NCBI GenBank assembly: GCA_014529385.2
Contig: CM043945.1
Location: 141,338,241-141,402,240 of the forward strand
Source: Adiantum capillus-veneris
Taxonomy: Eukaryota; Streptophyta; Polypodiopsida; Polypodiales; Pteridaceae
Length of the DNA stretch: 64,000 bases
Direction: 5' to 3'
In this document: one piece after another, positions 1 through 12,814 of the stretch
Numbering within the stretch: the first letter of the stretch is position 1
Layout: each line of letters opens with the position of its first letter
Program-made: the position numbers and the translations under genes
Notes under the pieces: generated by a model
Database searches by the model: none
What the model saw: the letters and a program-made list of their open reading frames with translations, nothing else
What the model was told of the DNA's origin: nothing

Positions 1-749
1 GTAATGATGCAACAGCCCCAAATCTTTCATCTTGAAAGTAGCATTCAAATCAGTCTTAAAATTCAACAATATATCTCTCATTTGATCCAGTGATCAGCAA
101 ATCATTGACATAAAGAACCATAATGAGAAGTACATCACCCTCACCCTTTACATACAATGTGCTTTTTGTTGGACTATTACGAAAGCCTCGTTTGACCAAA
201 TTAGTGTAAACCTTCTCACACCAAGCACGAGGAGATTGCTTAAACTCATACAAAGCTTTGTCACATTTGCACACCTTATCCTCTCTTCCTTTCTTGAAAA
301 AACTATGAGGCTGTGTTACATAAACTTCCTCAAATATGTCACAATTCAAGAAAGCAGTAACAATGTTTGATTGATATACGTCTCAACCAATATGAGCTGT
401 CAATGCACATAGAAAACACCAAGTTTCTCATACGACAAGTGGGACCAAAAGTCTCTTCATAATCTATGCCTTTTTGTTGTGCATAACCCTTTGCAACAAA
501 TCAAGCCTTATAGCGATTAGTCTCACCATCCGTCTTGCATTTCAACTTGTAAACCCACTTCGTACCAACTGCCTTTTTGCCAGGAGGCAAATCACATAAA
601 CTCCATGTGTCATTTTTTATAAGTGCATCATATTCTGATTACATGGCAGCCATCCAATTTTTTGAATTATGTGCTTCATCAAAAGACAGAGGTTCCTCAA
701 CATCATGTAAGCTAGACACAACCAAAGCATAACAATCTGATGGATAAGA
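1..749 (-). pseudogene. Copia polyprotein fragment (reverse transcriptase)
   Basis: This is an internal piece of a Ty1/Copia polyprotein. It is collinear over about 750 bp with 30511-31260 of the intact Copia element in this window, with little net length change. Recognisable RT pieces on the minus strand include DIFEEVYVTQP, KQSPRAW and VKRGFRNSP. The catalytic YVDD box of the intact relative reads YVND here, so the polymerase would be dead even without the stop codons. No start, LTR, integrase or RNase H is present. The right edge coincides with the start of the LTR at 750. It is a dead relative of the 27.2-32.4 kb element, and the left part lies outside the window. Confidence 0.9.
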
Positions 750-924
750 TGTTGACCTATATAGAGTAACTCTCTATATAGAGCCCTGGTCCCCTCTATA
801 TAAACGCATCTCGTGTGATCAGTAGACACACTTTGGGGTATGCAATTGTGGTGTCATCTCTCTTTCTCTCTTCTCCCTCGTCTCGTGTCTCGCTCTCTCT
901 CAGTCATCTCTCGTCTCCAGTTCA
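750..924 (+). repeat. 5' LTR of element E1
   Basis: This ~175 bp LTR starts TGTTGACC and ends GTTCA. It has the same order of sequence blocks as 3568-3735, including CGCATCTCGTGTGATCAG, the ACACTTTGGGGTATGC block and a CT-rich tail. Confidence 0.75.
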
Positions 925-927
925 ACT

Positions 928-940
928 TGGTATCAGAGCA
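928..940 (+). other. Primer binding site, tRNA-iMet type (E1)
   Basis: TGGTATCAGAGCA is the classic plant retrotransposon primer site complementary to the 3' end of initiator methionine tRNA. It lies 3 bp after the LTR end. The same motif occurs at 27460, 51423, 40460 (minus) and 43661 (minus). Confidence 0.85.
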
Positions 941-1988
941 CACAATTCTCCATACAGCTAAGTAAATTTTATCTTTTTTCTGTTCGTGATAATAAATTTC
1001 TTTACAGTATGAGGTTTTCTTGTTAACTTGCTTGTTATCATAGTTGGTTGCGCAATGTTATGGTACCCGTGCTAAGGAAGCTTTGATTATAGAAGCGGAA
1101 AGAGAGGTAGCTCTGCAAACATTAACACCTGTAGGTTACTATATGCACGCGAGGCAGAGAGAATTGCTGAATATAAGAGCGGAAGAGAGAGAGAGGCAGC
1201 TCTGCATGAAACATGAACACGTGCAGATTCGAGAAGAGAGAAGAGAGAATTACTGAATATAGGAGCCTAAGAGAGAGAAGCATCCACTGCGAACATTAAT
1301 AACACCTGCAAGAAGCTTCACGAGAGAGAGAATCATGTATAATTAGCGGGCTATATCCTCCCTATTTTAATCAGCGCCTATTATTTTTTTACAGTTACAA
1401 TAGTGTTAATCGCTCGCTATTATTAGCAATACAATATCATAGATTTCTCTGACCTTAAAAAGAGTGTGTCAGATTAATGGGATGTGTGGCCCCAAGATCA
1501 GGGTCGGGTGCGCTGGGCTTGATTGGTCTAATGATTTGTTTGAGCTCTCATGAAAGCTCTATGAGCACGGCTTCTTTTCTCTCTCCAGCTTTACGAGCAC
1601 GGCTAAATAAAGCAGACATACAAGGCTACCTTCAAGGAGAGGCAGTACGCAGGGGGTGCTCCGACGAGAGCCAGAGGGAAGTTTCGTGTAGTATGGGGCT
1701 CTAGCTTGTCCCAGCGCTGCCTTGCAGGGTCTTTATTAGTCTTTCCGCTAAATATAGATGTTAGGTGCTTTTTAACTATGGTGATATTTTAATGATGAGG
1801 AGTGGAAAAGGTCTGCTAATTAGTGATAGCACAGACAAAGACATGTGCGCCAGTGATAGACAGGCTTGGTGCAGGCGGGGACAAGTTCTAGTGGAGATTG
1901 AGATGCATGCAGACCCGGATTCATTCTCTCACTATCAGATGCTTGCTCATCCCCTTCAATATAAACGTAGCCTATTCGCTTCAGAAAG

Positions 1989-2140
1989 CGCTGCCATATT
2001 TATAGCATCTTGGGATTTTCCAGCTTTTTCAAAATGGCGCTGTCTTTGTTGGGATCTTGGGATTTGCCAGCTTTTTCAAAATGTCGCTGTCTTTGTTGCC
2101 ATATTTATAGCATCTTGGGATTTGTCAACTCTTTGTTTTT
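1989..2140 (+). repeat. Short tandem duplication inside E1
   Basis: Blocks around ATCTTGGGATTT(T/G)CCAGC, TTTTTCAAAATG and CGCTGTCTTTGTTG recur two to three times at roughly 50-110 bp spacing. This generates the repeated FIASWD-like stretch in an otherwise unrecognised 186-codon open frame at 1765-2325. It looks like replication slippage and not a protein domain. Confidence 0.6.
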
Positions 2141-3567
2141 GCGCTGCCATAGTGGTGCATGGGCGGTTGTGTTTCGGGTCTGCAGCCCTAGTGCTCATGC
2201 AACGTTCTAATGCTTTGTACCTCCTTGTCGAGTGGTATATTTTCAGATTTCCAAATGGGTCGATTAATATGACCAGTCTTTGCAAGGTGTCGAGAGGCCA
2301 CGCACTGTCGGGCGATGCAAGCTGAGAAGTATAGTGAGAAAGAGAAGCACGGTTGTGTGTTGCGGGCAGGTCGTGTGCGCCCAGGATTTCTTCTCTGGCC
2401 GTTGGAGACTTGCTTCGAAAGTGTACATCGATTACTGGTTGTAGTGTGCCTGATAAAAGTAGCTTGAGGTTCTCTATTCCTGGCCACAGTACGTCTTTAA
2501 CAACCTATTTTGGGTGTATACATTCGTGGCTACATATGTTAGTCTATTTTTGGCTGCGTATTTTCTTCCAAGTTCCAACCTTTTACTAATATTCTTGATA
2601 TTGATCTTTCGTCTACTTGTCTTTGATGCAGATGAAATAGGTCTCAAGATCATGGCTATGCATTGTTAATGATATGCATAAGTACGTGAAATGTCACGTT
2701 TACGGTATGGAAACACGTTCAAATCATATCGTCAAAGCCCTCTCTTATGGCTAAAAAGATTTCTCCTCGTCTCGTCAAAGCCGTGTGTGATGGCTAGCAT
2801 GAAGCCTTTCGTCATGAAAAGATGACTTATGCTATGTCTACATTGAAGTTTTGTCGTCTTGTAAAAGATTGATGTTGGCGGACCGACATAGCTGAAAATC
2901 TATTGTCTCGTTTGGCAACTGAACATCTATCGGCTCGTCTGGCTTTTGAAACTCTATCTTCTCGTCAGACCACTGAAAATCTATCGTCTCGTCAACCTCA
3001 TGTTATGGAATGCATTTTCTTTGCATGCAAGCATACAAATAATCTAAGGGGCCCCATCGTGTTTTTATATGCCGGCTTTGTATATATGTGTGCACATGTG
3101 ATTACATTGATATTATTTTTGTTTCTATGTTGTCTGCATATGTGATTGCATCGTCCTTACGTCTGTTTCTATGTCGTCTCTAAAACGGCCTCGCGAACCG
3201 TCTCTAAGGACAATGTGATGTGGTTATTACTAACCTTCATATCTCGATATGTTTCTTGAGTTGATATTGTTTACAGGATGAAAGTCACGTCAAGCAGTGT
3301 GTGTAAAGACTCAAAGATATTCAAGCTACACAAAGGTTTTTCAAAGATATTGAAGGATTTGCATCAATTCAACTGTATATAAAGGGTTGTTAAAGACCCT
3401 TGAAAGGGCACATTGTAAAAAAGGAGTGATGTAGCTCCTTTGAACATTGTAAATGTATATTAAAAATATTTTAATATAACCGTGGGTATATATAGAGCTG
3501 TGGGTTTTTTCCTTGAGCCCCCAAGGGTTTTTTCATCCACAGTTAGGGACCTTCATTTGAGTGAGGG

Positions 3568-3735
3568 TGTTGAGCTATATAGAGTAACTCTCTATATAAA
3601 GCCCTAGTCCCCTGTATATATAACGCATCTCGTGTGATCAGTAGACACACTTTGGGGTATGCAATTGTGGTGTCATCTCTCTTCTCTCTCGTCTCGTGTC
3701 TCGCTCTCTCTCGATCATCTCTCGTCTCCGGTTCA
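3568..3735 (+). repeat. 3' LTR of element E1
   Basis: This ~168 bp repeat matches 750-924 with scattered changes and ends GTTCA. It is preceded by the candidate polypurine tract GAGTGAGGG (3559-3567) and followed by ACTCTGAGTAAACGCC, which belongs to the flanking repeat cluster. Confidence 0.75.
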
Positions 3736-3857
3736 ACTCTGAGTAAACGCCGCCGCCCTTGCGCAAAGGCTTTGAAGATGCCGCTGAGACAGTCTGCTTG
3801 TCCTCTGAATGAACGCCGCCGCCCTCGCACAAAGGCTTTGAAGTTTGAGAAGACAAT

Positions 3858-3891
<34 letters not shown>

Positions 3892-4108
3892 CATTTTTCT
3901 AACCATACAAAATTCCGTTCCTTGAATTTGCTAAGAGGATATTTTAGAAAATTAGCGTACGTTTTAGGTTTTTACACTATTTTTCTCTATTATGGGGCAG
4001 AATTCCCCTTGCCGTGAACCGGCATTTTGGAAATTGAAAATAGCACGAGATTGAGCTGAGACACATTTTTCCCGAACACAGGTGCTTACACTCAATAGGG
4101 AGACACAC

Positions 4109-4171
<63 letters not shown>

Positions 4172-4312
4172 ACAAAGGGGGGGGCCTTTCTCAGTGTAAT
4201 CGGGACGGAGGGCTAGAGGGAGAGTTTGAGAGAGAGACTGCACGAAGCACAAATCCCCGCGCCTGTGTGCCCCGCGCCATTGTGCAGGCCTCACTGTCGC
4301 CCGACAATTGAA

Positions 4313-4351
<39 letters not shown>

Positions 4352-4565
4352 GAGACAGAGCATATTTTCAAACATACAAAATTTCGTTCCTTGAATTTTC
4401 CTAGAGGAAATTTAAGAAAATTAGGCTACGTTTTAGGTTTTTACACTATTTTTCTCTATTATGGGGCGGAATTCCCCTTGTCGTGAACCGGCATTTTGGA
4501 AATTGAAAACCGCAAGAGATTGAGCTGAGACACATTTTTCCCGAACATTGGTGCTTACTCTCAAT

Positions 4566-4621
<56 letters not shown>

Positions 4622-4740
4622 AAGCTGGGACCTTTTTAGTGCAGTCCGTACAAAGGGCTAGAGAGAGAGTTTGAGAGAGAGACTGCACGAAGCACGAATC
4701 CTCGCGCCGGTGTGCAGCCCTCAGTGCTGCCCGACAATTG

Positions 4741-4814
<74 letters not shown>

Positions 4815-4853
4815 TGCAAAGGGGGGGCCTTTTTCAACGTCGGACGGAGGGGT

Positions 4854-4892
<39 letters not shown>

Positions 4893-5441
4893 CATTTTTC
4901 CAAACATACAAAATTCCGTTCCTTGAATTTGCGAAGAGGAAATTTTAGAAAATTAGGTTACGTTCTAGGTTTTTATACTATTTTTCTCTATTATCGGGCG
5001 GAATTTCCCTTTGTCGTGAACCAGCATTTTGAAAATTGAAAACAGCACGATATTGAGCTGAGACACATTTTTTCGGAACACTGGTGCTTATGCTCAATAA
5101 GGAGATTGGTAGAGAGAGAGAGAGAGAGAGAGCGCACAAAGGGGGGGCCTTTTTCAGCGGAGTCCGGACAGAGGGCTGGCATAGTGAGAGTCTCTTACGC
5201 TCAATAGGGAGGGTGCTGCAGCCTGCACGTGCGAAGTTGGCAAACCCGTCTGAAGGGCGAGTGTCAAGTAGCAATACGAGACATGAGACTTGAGCCTGCC
5301 TGAGACGTGGTCCTCTGAGTGAACGCCGCTGCCCTTGCGCAAAGGCTTTGAAGACGCCGCTAAGACATTCCGTCGGTCCTCTGAGTGAACGCTGCCGCCC
5401 TCGCGCAAAGGCTTTGACGTTTGATAACATAGTGAAGAGAC

Positions 5442-5484
<43 letters not shown>

Positions 5485-5690
5485 CTAGTGTTCCGGAAAA
5501 ATCAATTTTCAAGACATACAAAATTCCTCTCTTTAAATTTGCCAAGAGAAAATTTCAGAAAATAAGATTTATTTTTTGGATTTTTACACTGTTTTTGAGC
5601 GGAATTTCTCCTTTTCCCTTTGCCCCGTGTTTAAAATTGAAACGGCACGATATTGAGCTGAGACACATTTTTGCCGAACACTACCCCACG
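3736..5690 (+). repeat. Cluster 1 of (GA)n-linked core repeats
   Basis: Four copies of a ~200 bp core occur here at about 3892-4110, 4364-4568, 4892-5106 and 5503-5690. Each core begins near CATACAAAATTCC, contains TTTTTACACTATTTTTCTCT and GAGCTGAGACACATTTTT, and ends GAACACTGGTGCTTACGCTC or a variant. The cores are separated by (GA)n of 20-60 bp, a G-rich GGGGGGGCCTTTTTC block, and in one case (CA)n (4743-4774). An unrelated ~33 bp motif around GCGCAAAGGCTTTGAAG is repeated at 3740-3845 and 5315-5425. The long LSLSLS or ERERER open frames here are only microsatellite translation. Confidence 0.85.
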
Positions 5691-6150
5691 TCCATTACGT
5701 GAAGGAGGGGGTTTCCGAGGGCCAGGCATTGGATGCCAAAATTGGAGGGGAAGGATCGACAAAAGCGGAGGGGTTTTCGGTTCCCCTCCCTGACACGCAT
5801 CAGCAGGACTTCATTCCGGTTGGTGTGCCCTGGCGCCCGGCAGTGGACATAGACTACACGAAGAGACAGAGTTTGAGGGAGAGAGTGCACGAAGCACGAA
5901 GCCCCGCGCCAGTGTGTAGGCCTCAGTGCCGCTCGACAATCATTAGGGCCAAAAACGTCTACAAAAGGGCTGTTTGGTAATCCACGGATTAAGAAATAGG
6001 CTAATACTCACTTGACACGTATACAAAAGTATGGCATTCTTGTCTCCTCTAGCTTGAGCTTTTGTGCTTCCACTTTAGCGGAAAACGTCTAAATGTCACT
6101 TTCATTTGGCTAAATTGCCTATACTTGACGGCGTTCCTGTAATTTTTTAT
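5691..6150. other. Spacer without recognisable gene
   Basis: A 93-codon open frame (5699-5980) is rich in Gly, Pro and Glu and matches no family I know. Its end (GAGAGAGTGCACGAAGCACGA) repeats text of the GA-linked cluster at 4230 and 4676, which argues that it is repeat-derived. Confidence 0.4.
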
Positions 6151-6152
6151 GT

Positions 6153-6385
6153 ATAACATCATATTCTGGGCCTGATGTACAAGTGCTCTTTTCTATTTAA
6201 TATTGTACAACACTAAGCTAGAAGATACAAAATCTTTCGTTTTAAACAGTGATGATGACGCCTATTAATAACATCATATTCTGGGCCTGATGTACAAGTG
6301 CTCTTTTCTATTTAATATTGTACAATATTAAGCTAGAAGATACCAAATCTTTCTTTCCAAATAGTGATGATAACGCCTATTAATG
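6153..6385 (+). repeat. 115-bp tandem duplication
   Basis: Two copies of a 115 bp unit beginning ATAACATCATATTCTGGGCC start at 6153 and 6268. They differ at a few positions near the end. There is no coding signal. Confidence 0.9.
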
Positions 6386-6800
6386 ACTAATCCGTATTTT
6401 TTTTAATGTCTACTTTAGCCTCTACTTCTAAGCACTGCACCAAGAGCTTGCACTCAGCATGTGCGCATATAATATCTACATCAACATGGGACCACACCTG
6501 AAGACATCCTTTCTCACATTGTTTTGAATCAATGACCACACTGTGCGATTGTGGCTTGATTGAACTACACTCTACCCCCACTCGCCCTGTTTTGTTAGTG
6601 TACCCACATCGTGCGCAAAAGGACTCAATGAATTTTTCACTCCTCCACCTATCGCACCGGTCCAGCTCTTGCCCATAGTGCTCTTGTCATGTGTGAGCTT
6701 GTCACCCTCCTATCCTGTTGTTCTAGCTCTGCGGCGACCACACCACATAAGAACCTTGAATCACCTTGTTAATTGGTTACCTAAGGTTTTTCTAAATCAT
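6386..6800. other. Spacer, nothing recognised
   Basis: This is moderately AT-rich sequence with short open frames only. I see no domain, no RNA gene and no clear repeat apart from the run-in to the next tandem array. Confidence 0.4.
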
Positions 6801-7340
6801 GTACAAAAGCACTTAGAGACTTTGACACTCCCCATGTTGCGTCATTTTAACTCCTGCCCACACTGTGCGAAGAGGGCATCATACAGCTTGTCACTCCCCC
6901 CCTCATCGCGTCGTTCTGGCTCCATGCACACACCATGCACAAAAATCTTGAGTGACCTTATTATTTGGACTATTTTTCTAAATCATGTGCAAAAGCGCTC
7001 AAAGACTTTGAAACTCCCCATGTTGCATCATTTTAGCTCTTGCCCACACCGTGCGAAGAGGGCATCATACAGGTTGTGCCTACCCCCCTCATCGCGTCGT
7101 TTTGGTTCCATGCAAACACCATGCAAAAAAATCTTTAGTGACCTTATTATTTGGACTTATTTTTCTAAACCATGTGCAAAAGCGCTCAAAGACTTTGACA
7201 CTCGCCATGTTGCATTATTTTTGCTCCTACCCAGACTGCGCGAAGAGGGCATCATACAGCTTGTCACTCCCCCCCTCATCGCATCGTTCTGGCTGCATGC
7301 ACACACCATGCAAAAAAATACTAAGTGACCTTATTATTTG
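6801..7340 (+). repeat. 186/187-bp tandem repeat array
   Basis: Three units start at 6801, 6987 and 7174 with GT(A/G)CAAAAGC. Each contains CCCCATGTTGC or a variant, GAAGAGGGCATCATACA and CCATGCA(A/C)A. The 186-bp period is 62 codons, so the first units keep one frame open and create a 219-codon pseudo-ORF. The 187-bp step then breaks the frame. It is a short satellite, not a gene. Confidence 0.85.
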
Positions 7341-7711
7341 GATTCCATTGGTTTTTCTTATATGTACAAGATATTAGCAAAAGGCCTATTTGGTGCCACA
7401 CTATGCCTTGCTTGCACAACGGGATAGGGAGTATTTTTAGAATCTCACTACCCCCTGATGTTGTGTGGGTCATTTTTGGAACACCAATTTGGTGCCACAT
7501 TACCCCAAGATAGGGGGTTAGTTTTAGAATCTCATTACCCCAATCATGACATGTGGGTTATTTGCATTCACAGATTCACCTTTCCTACCTAATATAGATG
7601 TCTTTTTATATATAGATCTATTAAGCATATTGGACCCAAGCATAGTCACAAAAATTTTACAATATATAACACTTGTAAATTTTAAAAGCAATATTATTTG
7701 AAACTTTTGAA
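7341..7711. other. AT-rich spacer
   Basis: TTTGGTGCCACA(C/T)TA is repeated at about 7388 and 7489, and TTTTAGAATCTCA(C/T)TACCCC at about 7436 and 7523. This is a small degenerate duplication. No gene is seen. Confidence 0.4.
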
Positions 7712-8030
7712 ATCACAGATGAGCCCGAAATGCCCAAAAACCCCAAAAACGACTGGCTATATGCCTCGTTATGACACCCGGAGAGGTCGGTATGGCCAAA
7801 AAACGCCTCCGGAGGCACTATCCCGTACGGTGCGAGGAGAGGGGTAGCGAGTCCACTATCCCGTACGGTGCGAGGAGAGGGGTAGCGAGACTCGCTACCC
7901 CTCTCCTCGCACCGTACGGGATAGTGCCTCCGGAGGTGTTTTTTGGCCATACCGACCTCTCCGGGTGTCATAACAAGGCATATAGCCAGTCGTTTTCGGG
8001 GTTTTTGGGCATTTCGAACTCATCTGTGAT
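7712..8030. mobile_element. Long palindromic fold-back element
   Basis: The sequence reads nearly the same on both strands from ATCACAGATG (7712) to CATCTGTGAT (8030), with the centre at CGAGACTCG (7886-7894). The right arm is 140 bp. The left arm is 178 bp because a 38-bp block ending in GGGGTAGCGAG is duplicated there. Similarity decays gradually outside 7712 and 8030. There is no transposase and almost no loop. It fits a fold-back or MITE-type element and would make a long hairpin RNA if transcribed. Confidence 0.8.
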
Positions 8031-8699
8031 GTTAAAATTTTGTCATTTTTCTCTATTTGAAAGTTGTAATTATAAGTTGAGTCAAAAGAGCTGAAGCAAC
8101 AAAGTTTTATTAACATGGATTAAAGGCAAATGGACTCTGGAGGGTGATGAAGATTCTAATAATGATGGTGTATGCCAATGGTTTCTAGATGTCATGTTAT
8201 AGGATCATGGTCACATGGAAGTGTACATAGAAGAGTGAAAAAGTTTCAAGCTCAAGTTTGATCTCACACAAATGTTAGAATAGTTAAATGGAAACTTGTC
8301 TTAGGAGTTATAGATGAGTAAAATGATTGTGTGGCAAAGGGGAGATAAAGTGTTAATCCTGATGTTGCAATGCTAGAGGAACATATGTTGTAACTTTACA
8401 AGGTATTATATTGTGAAAATGAATGTTTTCCAAGGAGATTGAAAGTAAATTTACAAGGAGATTTAAAGTAAATTTACAAGTAATTATATTGTTAAAATGA
8501 TAGTCATTTGCAAGGAATGATATTGTAACTTTGCATCTAAATAGTCTCCTCCTTGGAAGGATTGTGATGTTCACAGCAAGGTGGTTGTTGGCTCTTTGAT
8601 CTCATCCTCTATAATTGCCTCCCTTGGTATCGACTTAGTTATTTTAGTGCATTGCTTCTTCTTTGTCATTCTCCCTTTTTTGTTGATATGAAAAATGAA
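8031..8699. other. AT-rich spacer
   Basis: The only structure seen is a short direct repeat of AAAGTAAATTTACAAG(G/T) around 8443-8480. No gene or RNA is recognised. Confidence 0.35.
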
Positions 8700-9819
<1,120 letters not shown>

Positions 9820-9821
<2 letters not shown>

Positions 9822-12260
9822 TTTTATTATCGTCCTCGGAGGTCAAATATGACCTATGGGACCAAAGTTACATGTGATGTAGTATGTGTATGGCTGATGA
9901 GTGACTCTCCATGCTCCAAAATTGTAGTGATGAGAGTCGCAATGGAGAGCCCACACTTTGGCTGGGAGAGGAAAGTGTGTAGGTCTAAGTTATGACTGAA
10001 AATGTGAGAGAAGCAAGTTCGGATGTGATCAAAAGCTGAGCACTCTAGTAGTGTGTGGTACTCAGACTCTCGAACTTGTAGTGAGCATAATGTGCACAAT
10101 CGGTTTGACTCTTCTCCATTGCCCCAACGCCCTATCTCGCATCGAAGGAAATGGGAGCTAAGCCGAATTGCTGCGATAGTGCGTATTGCGGACAAGGGAA
10201 TAGGTTCAAGCATGTAAGTGTGAGTACGGTTTCCTCTCTCAGCGAAGAACATGGTTTTGTAGTTGGGGGCAATATAGGTGGTGTAATGTATGAAGCGTGA
10301 CCCACCGGATTTCTCCCAAGCCGTAATACATTGGCGTTGTAGAAAAGCTTCATTCACTTGAGAGTCAATTGAATCATCATGTAGCAAGTGTAATGCATCC
10401 CATCTCCCAAAACACTTCTTTATGTCTTGCATCCATCCCGTGCTCAAGATCTTGCTTTTATGCGTCTTTTGAACTTTTTTGCTTGCTTCCCATGGAATTG
10501 TAGGAAGTCGATGTGAGGGGTTTTGGCGCATCTTTATCATGTACTCCACAACCCTTTCCATGCCCATAACCTCAATTGGAAGAGATCCCGACTCAAGAAG
10601 TAGGAGCATATATGGTGTTTGTATCTTAACTTGGAGAAAGTTTGTAAGAAAACGCTTTTGGACATTCTCAAACTCTTTCCAAGTAGACTTTGAGATGCTC
10701 CCGCCCCACACTTCAACTCCATAAAGAAGAACCGGTGTCACCGATGCATCAAAAAGATACTTCTTGAGAACCCAACACTTGATGTTTCCCGCATTACACA
10801 TGTTCTCAAATGCATAATATGCTCTCTTTCCCGCTTCCAAACGACGCATAGCACATTCATGCCACTTGTGATTGGATGGAACCTCAAGGCCAAGGTACTT
10901 AAAGCTCTCAACAACTTCAAGTGTCTCGTTGTTGTACACAATGCATGGCTTCTCCTTATGGTTGGTTTTCACAAGCATAACCCTTGTTTTGGATTCATTT
11001 ACAATCAGCCCACTATGCAAGCGAAAGTTCTCAAGGACAACCATAAGCTTTTGTGCATCTTCTAAAGTGTGTGCTAGAAGCACTACATCATCCGCATACA
11101 ACAAAAGCATGATTACCGCATTGCAAATAGTGACCTCTTCAATGCCTTCTTCTTGCATAAAGTCAAGTACCATTTGTTCCAATTGATCGATGCATAGACC
11201 AAAGAGAGTTGGTGACAATGGACATCCATGTTTAACCCCAATAGTGCTTACAAAAATTTCTGAAATTTCTCTTCCCATGCGCAATTGACAAATCACCTTC
11301 TCATAGATTTGAGAAACCGCAAGCATAAACTCACTTGGCACTTGGAGTTCTTCCATCCTTCTCCACAAATTGTTACGTGGAATCATATCAAAGGCTTTCT
11401 TAAAGTCCACAAAACAACAATACAATCGCTTTCCTTTCAACCAACTTTCCTCCATGAGAACACGAAGAGTGACAAGATGATCAATGGTGCTATGGCATCG
11501 ACGAAAACCCGCTTGTCCCTTTGCACGCTTGTCATTCTCTTCAGCCCAATCACTCAATTTCATCTCCATTATGCACCCAAACAACTTTGCCATAAGAGAC
11601 CCAATCATTATAGTCCGGTAGTTGCTTACATTCTTTACATCCCCTCCTTTATGCAAAGGCTTAACCCAATTAGTACTCCAATCATAAGGCATACCATGTT
11701 GAAGTGAAAGGTTGAACATATCACACATCCACTCATGGGTAAAATCTCCCGTCCATTTGATCATCTCCGGCTTGATACCTTGAAGATCTCCCGCTTTGCG
11801 AGTGGCCAACTTTTCAAGCCCACCGCATACATCCTCAATAGTAAAAAAATATGGCATACATGGGAGTGAACCATAAAATGGAATTTTTTCAGTATTTGCT
11901 TGCTCATATAATTGCCTACAATGTGTGTACATATCCACTAGACTCAAGTTACCAAAATTCTCAACCCGCTTGCCTCTCAAGTTTCTCCAAAATCTTCCAC
12001 ATGCATGTGCCTTTTCTTGGACTTGAAATTCTTGTTGCTTTACTTCCCATCTTCTTCTCTTCTTTTGAATCAATGCCTTGTATGTATGCAAATGACTTTG
12101 ATAGTTTTCTTTGTCCATAGTTGCATCAAGCTTTATCAAGGACTTTCGAGCATCTTGACATTCTTTATCAAACCACCTTTTGCGTGATCTATCTTTGTTG
12201 ATACCATGGAGATGCTTTATGGCAAAGCATTCTTCCGCACCACCTGCGCTCTCGAAAAGA
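9820..12260 (-). mobile_element. 5'-truncated LINE (non-LTR retrotransposon)
   Basis: The body covers a reverse transcriptase ORF and a very short 3' tail. Homology begins around plus coordinate 12245 with the RKRWFDKEC linker that normally sits between endonuclease and RT. The APE-type endonuclease and any ORF1 are missing, which is typical of 5' truncation during target-primed reverse transcription. The 3' tail after the stop codon is only ~35 bp and runs straight into (CT)n on the coding strand. There is no poly-A. Both ends are therefore bordered by (GA)n/(CT)n: at 9782-9818 directly, and at 12365-12471 about 100 bp beyond the 5' end. Confidence 0.8.
9840..9855 (-). other. Stem-loop at the LINE 3' end
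   Basis: AGGTCA-AATA-TGACCT is a perfect 6-bp inverted repeat with a 4-nt loop. It overlaps the stop codon (9854-9856) and makes up most of the 3' tail. 3'-end hairpins are recognised by the RT in several LINE families. A role here is inference. Confidence 0.5.

Positions 12261-12810
<550 letters not shown>

Positions 12811-12814
<4 letters not shown>

Larger units (their letters stand above)
750..3735 (+). mobile_element. Non-autonomous short-LTR retrotransposon, copy E1
   Basis: This unit is about 2.99 kb, bounded by two similar direct repeats of ~170 bp (750-924 and 3568-3735). Both start TGTTGA and end TTCA, followed by the same ACT. A tRNA-iMet type primer site follows the left repeat, and a purine stretch (GAGTGAGGG) lies just before the right one. 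The internal ~2.6 kb has no gag, protease, integrase or RT; its ORFs match nothing recognisable. The last ~570 bp is clearly homologous to the same part of the unit at 51339-54326, so this is a family and not a chance arrangement. No matching target-site duplication was found (TAAGA left, ACTCT right). It resembles a large TRIM/SMART-type element. Confidence 0.75.

Noticed and set aside
6669-7328. 219-codon open frame with repeated C- and H-containing units
   Set aside because: The frame is open because the tandem period is 186 bp (62 codons). The next 187-bp step breaks it. It is a satellite, not a zinc-finger protein.
7712-8030. CRISPR-like or terminator-like palindrome
   Set aside because: It is a single large palindrome in plant DNA with no spacer series. 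Intrinsic bacterial terminators do not apply.
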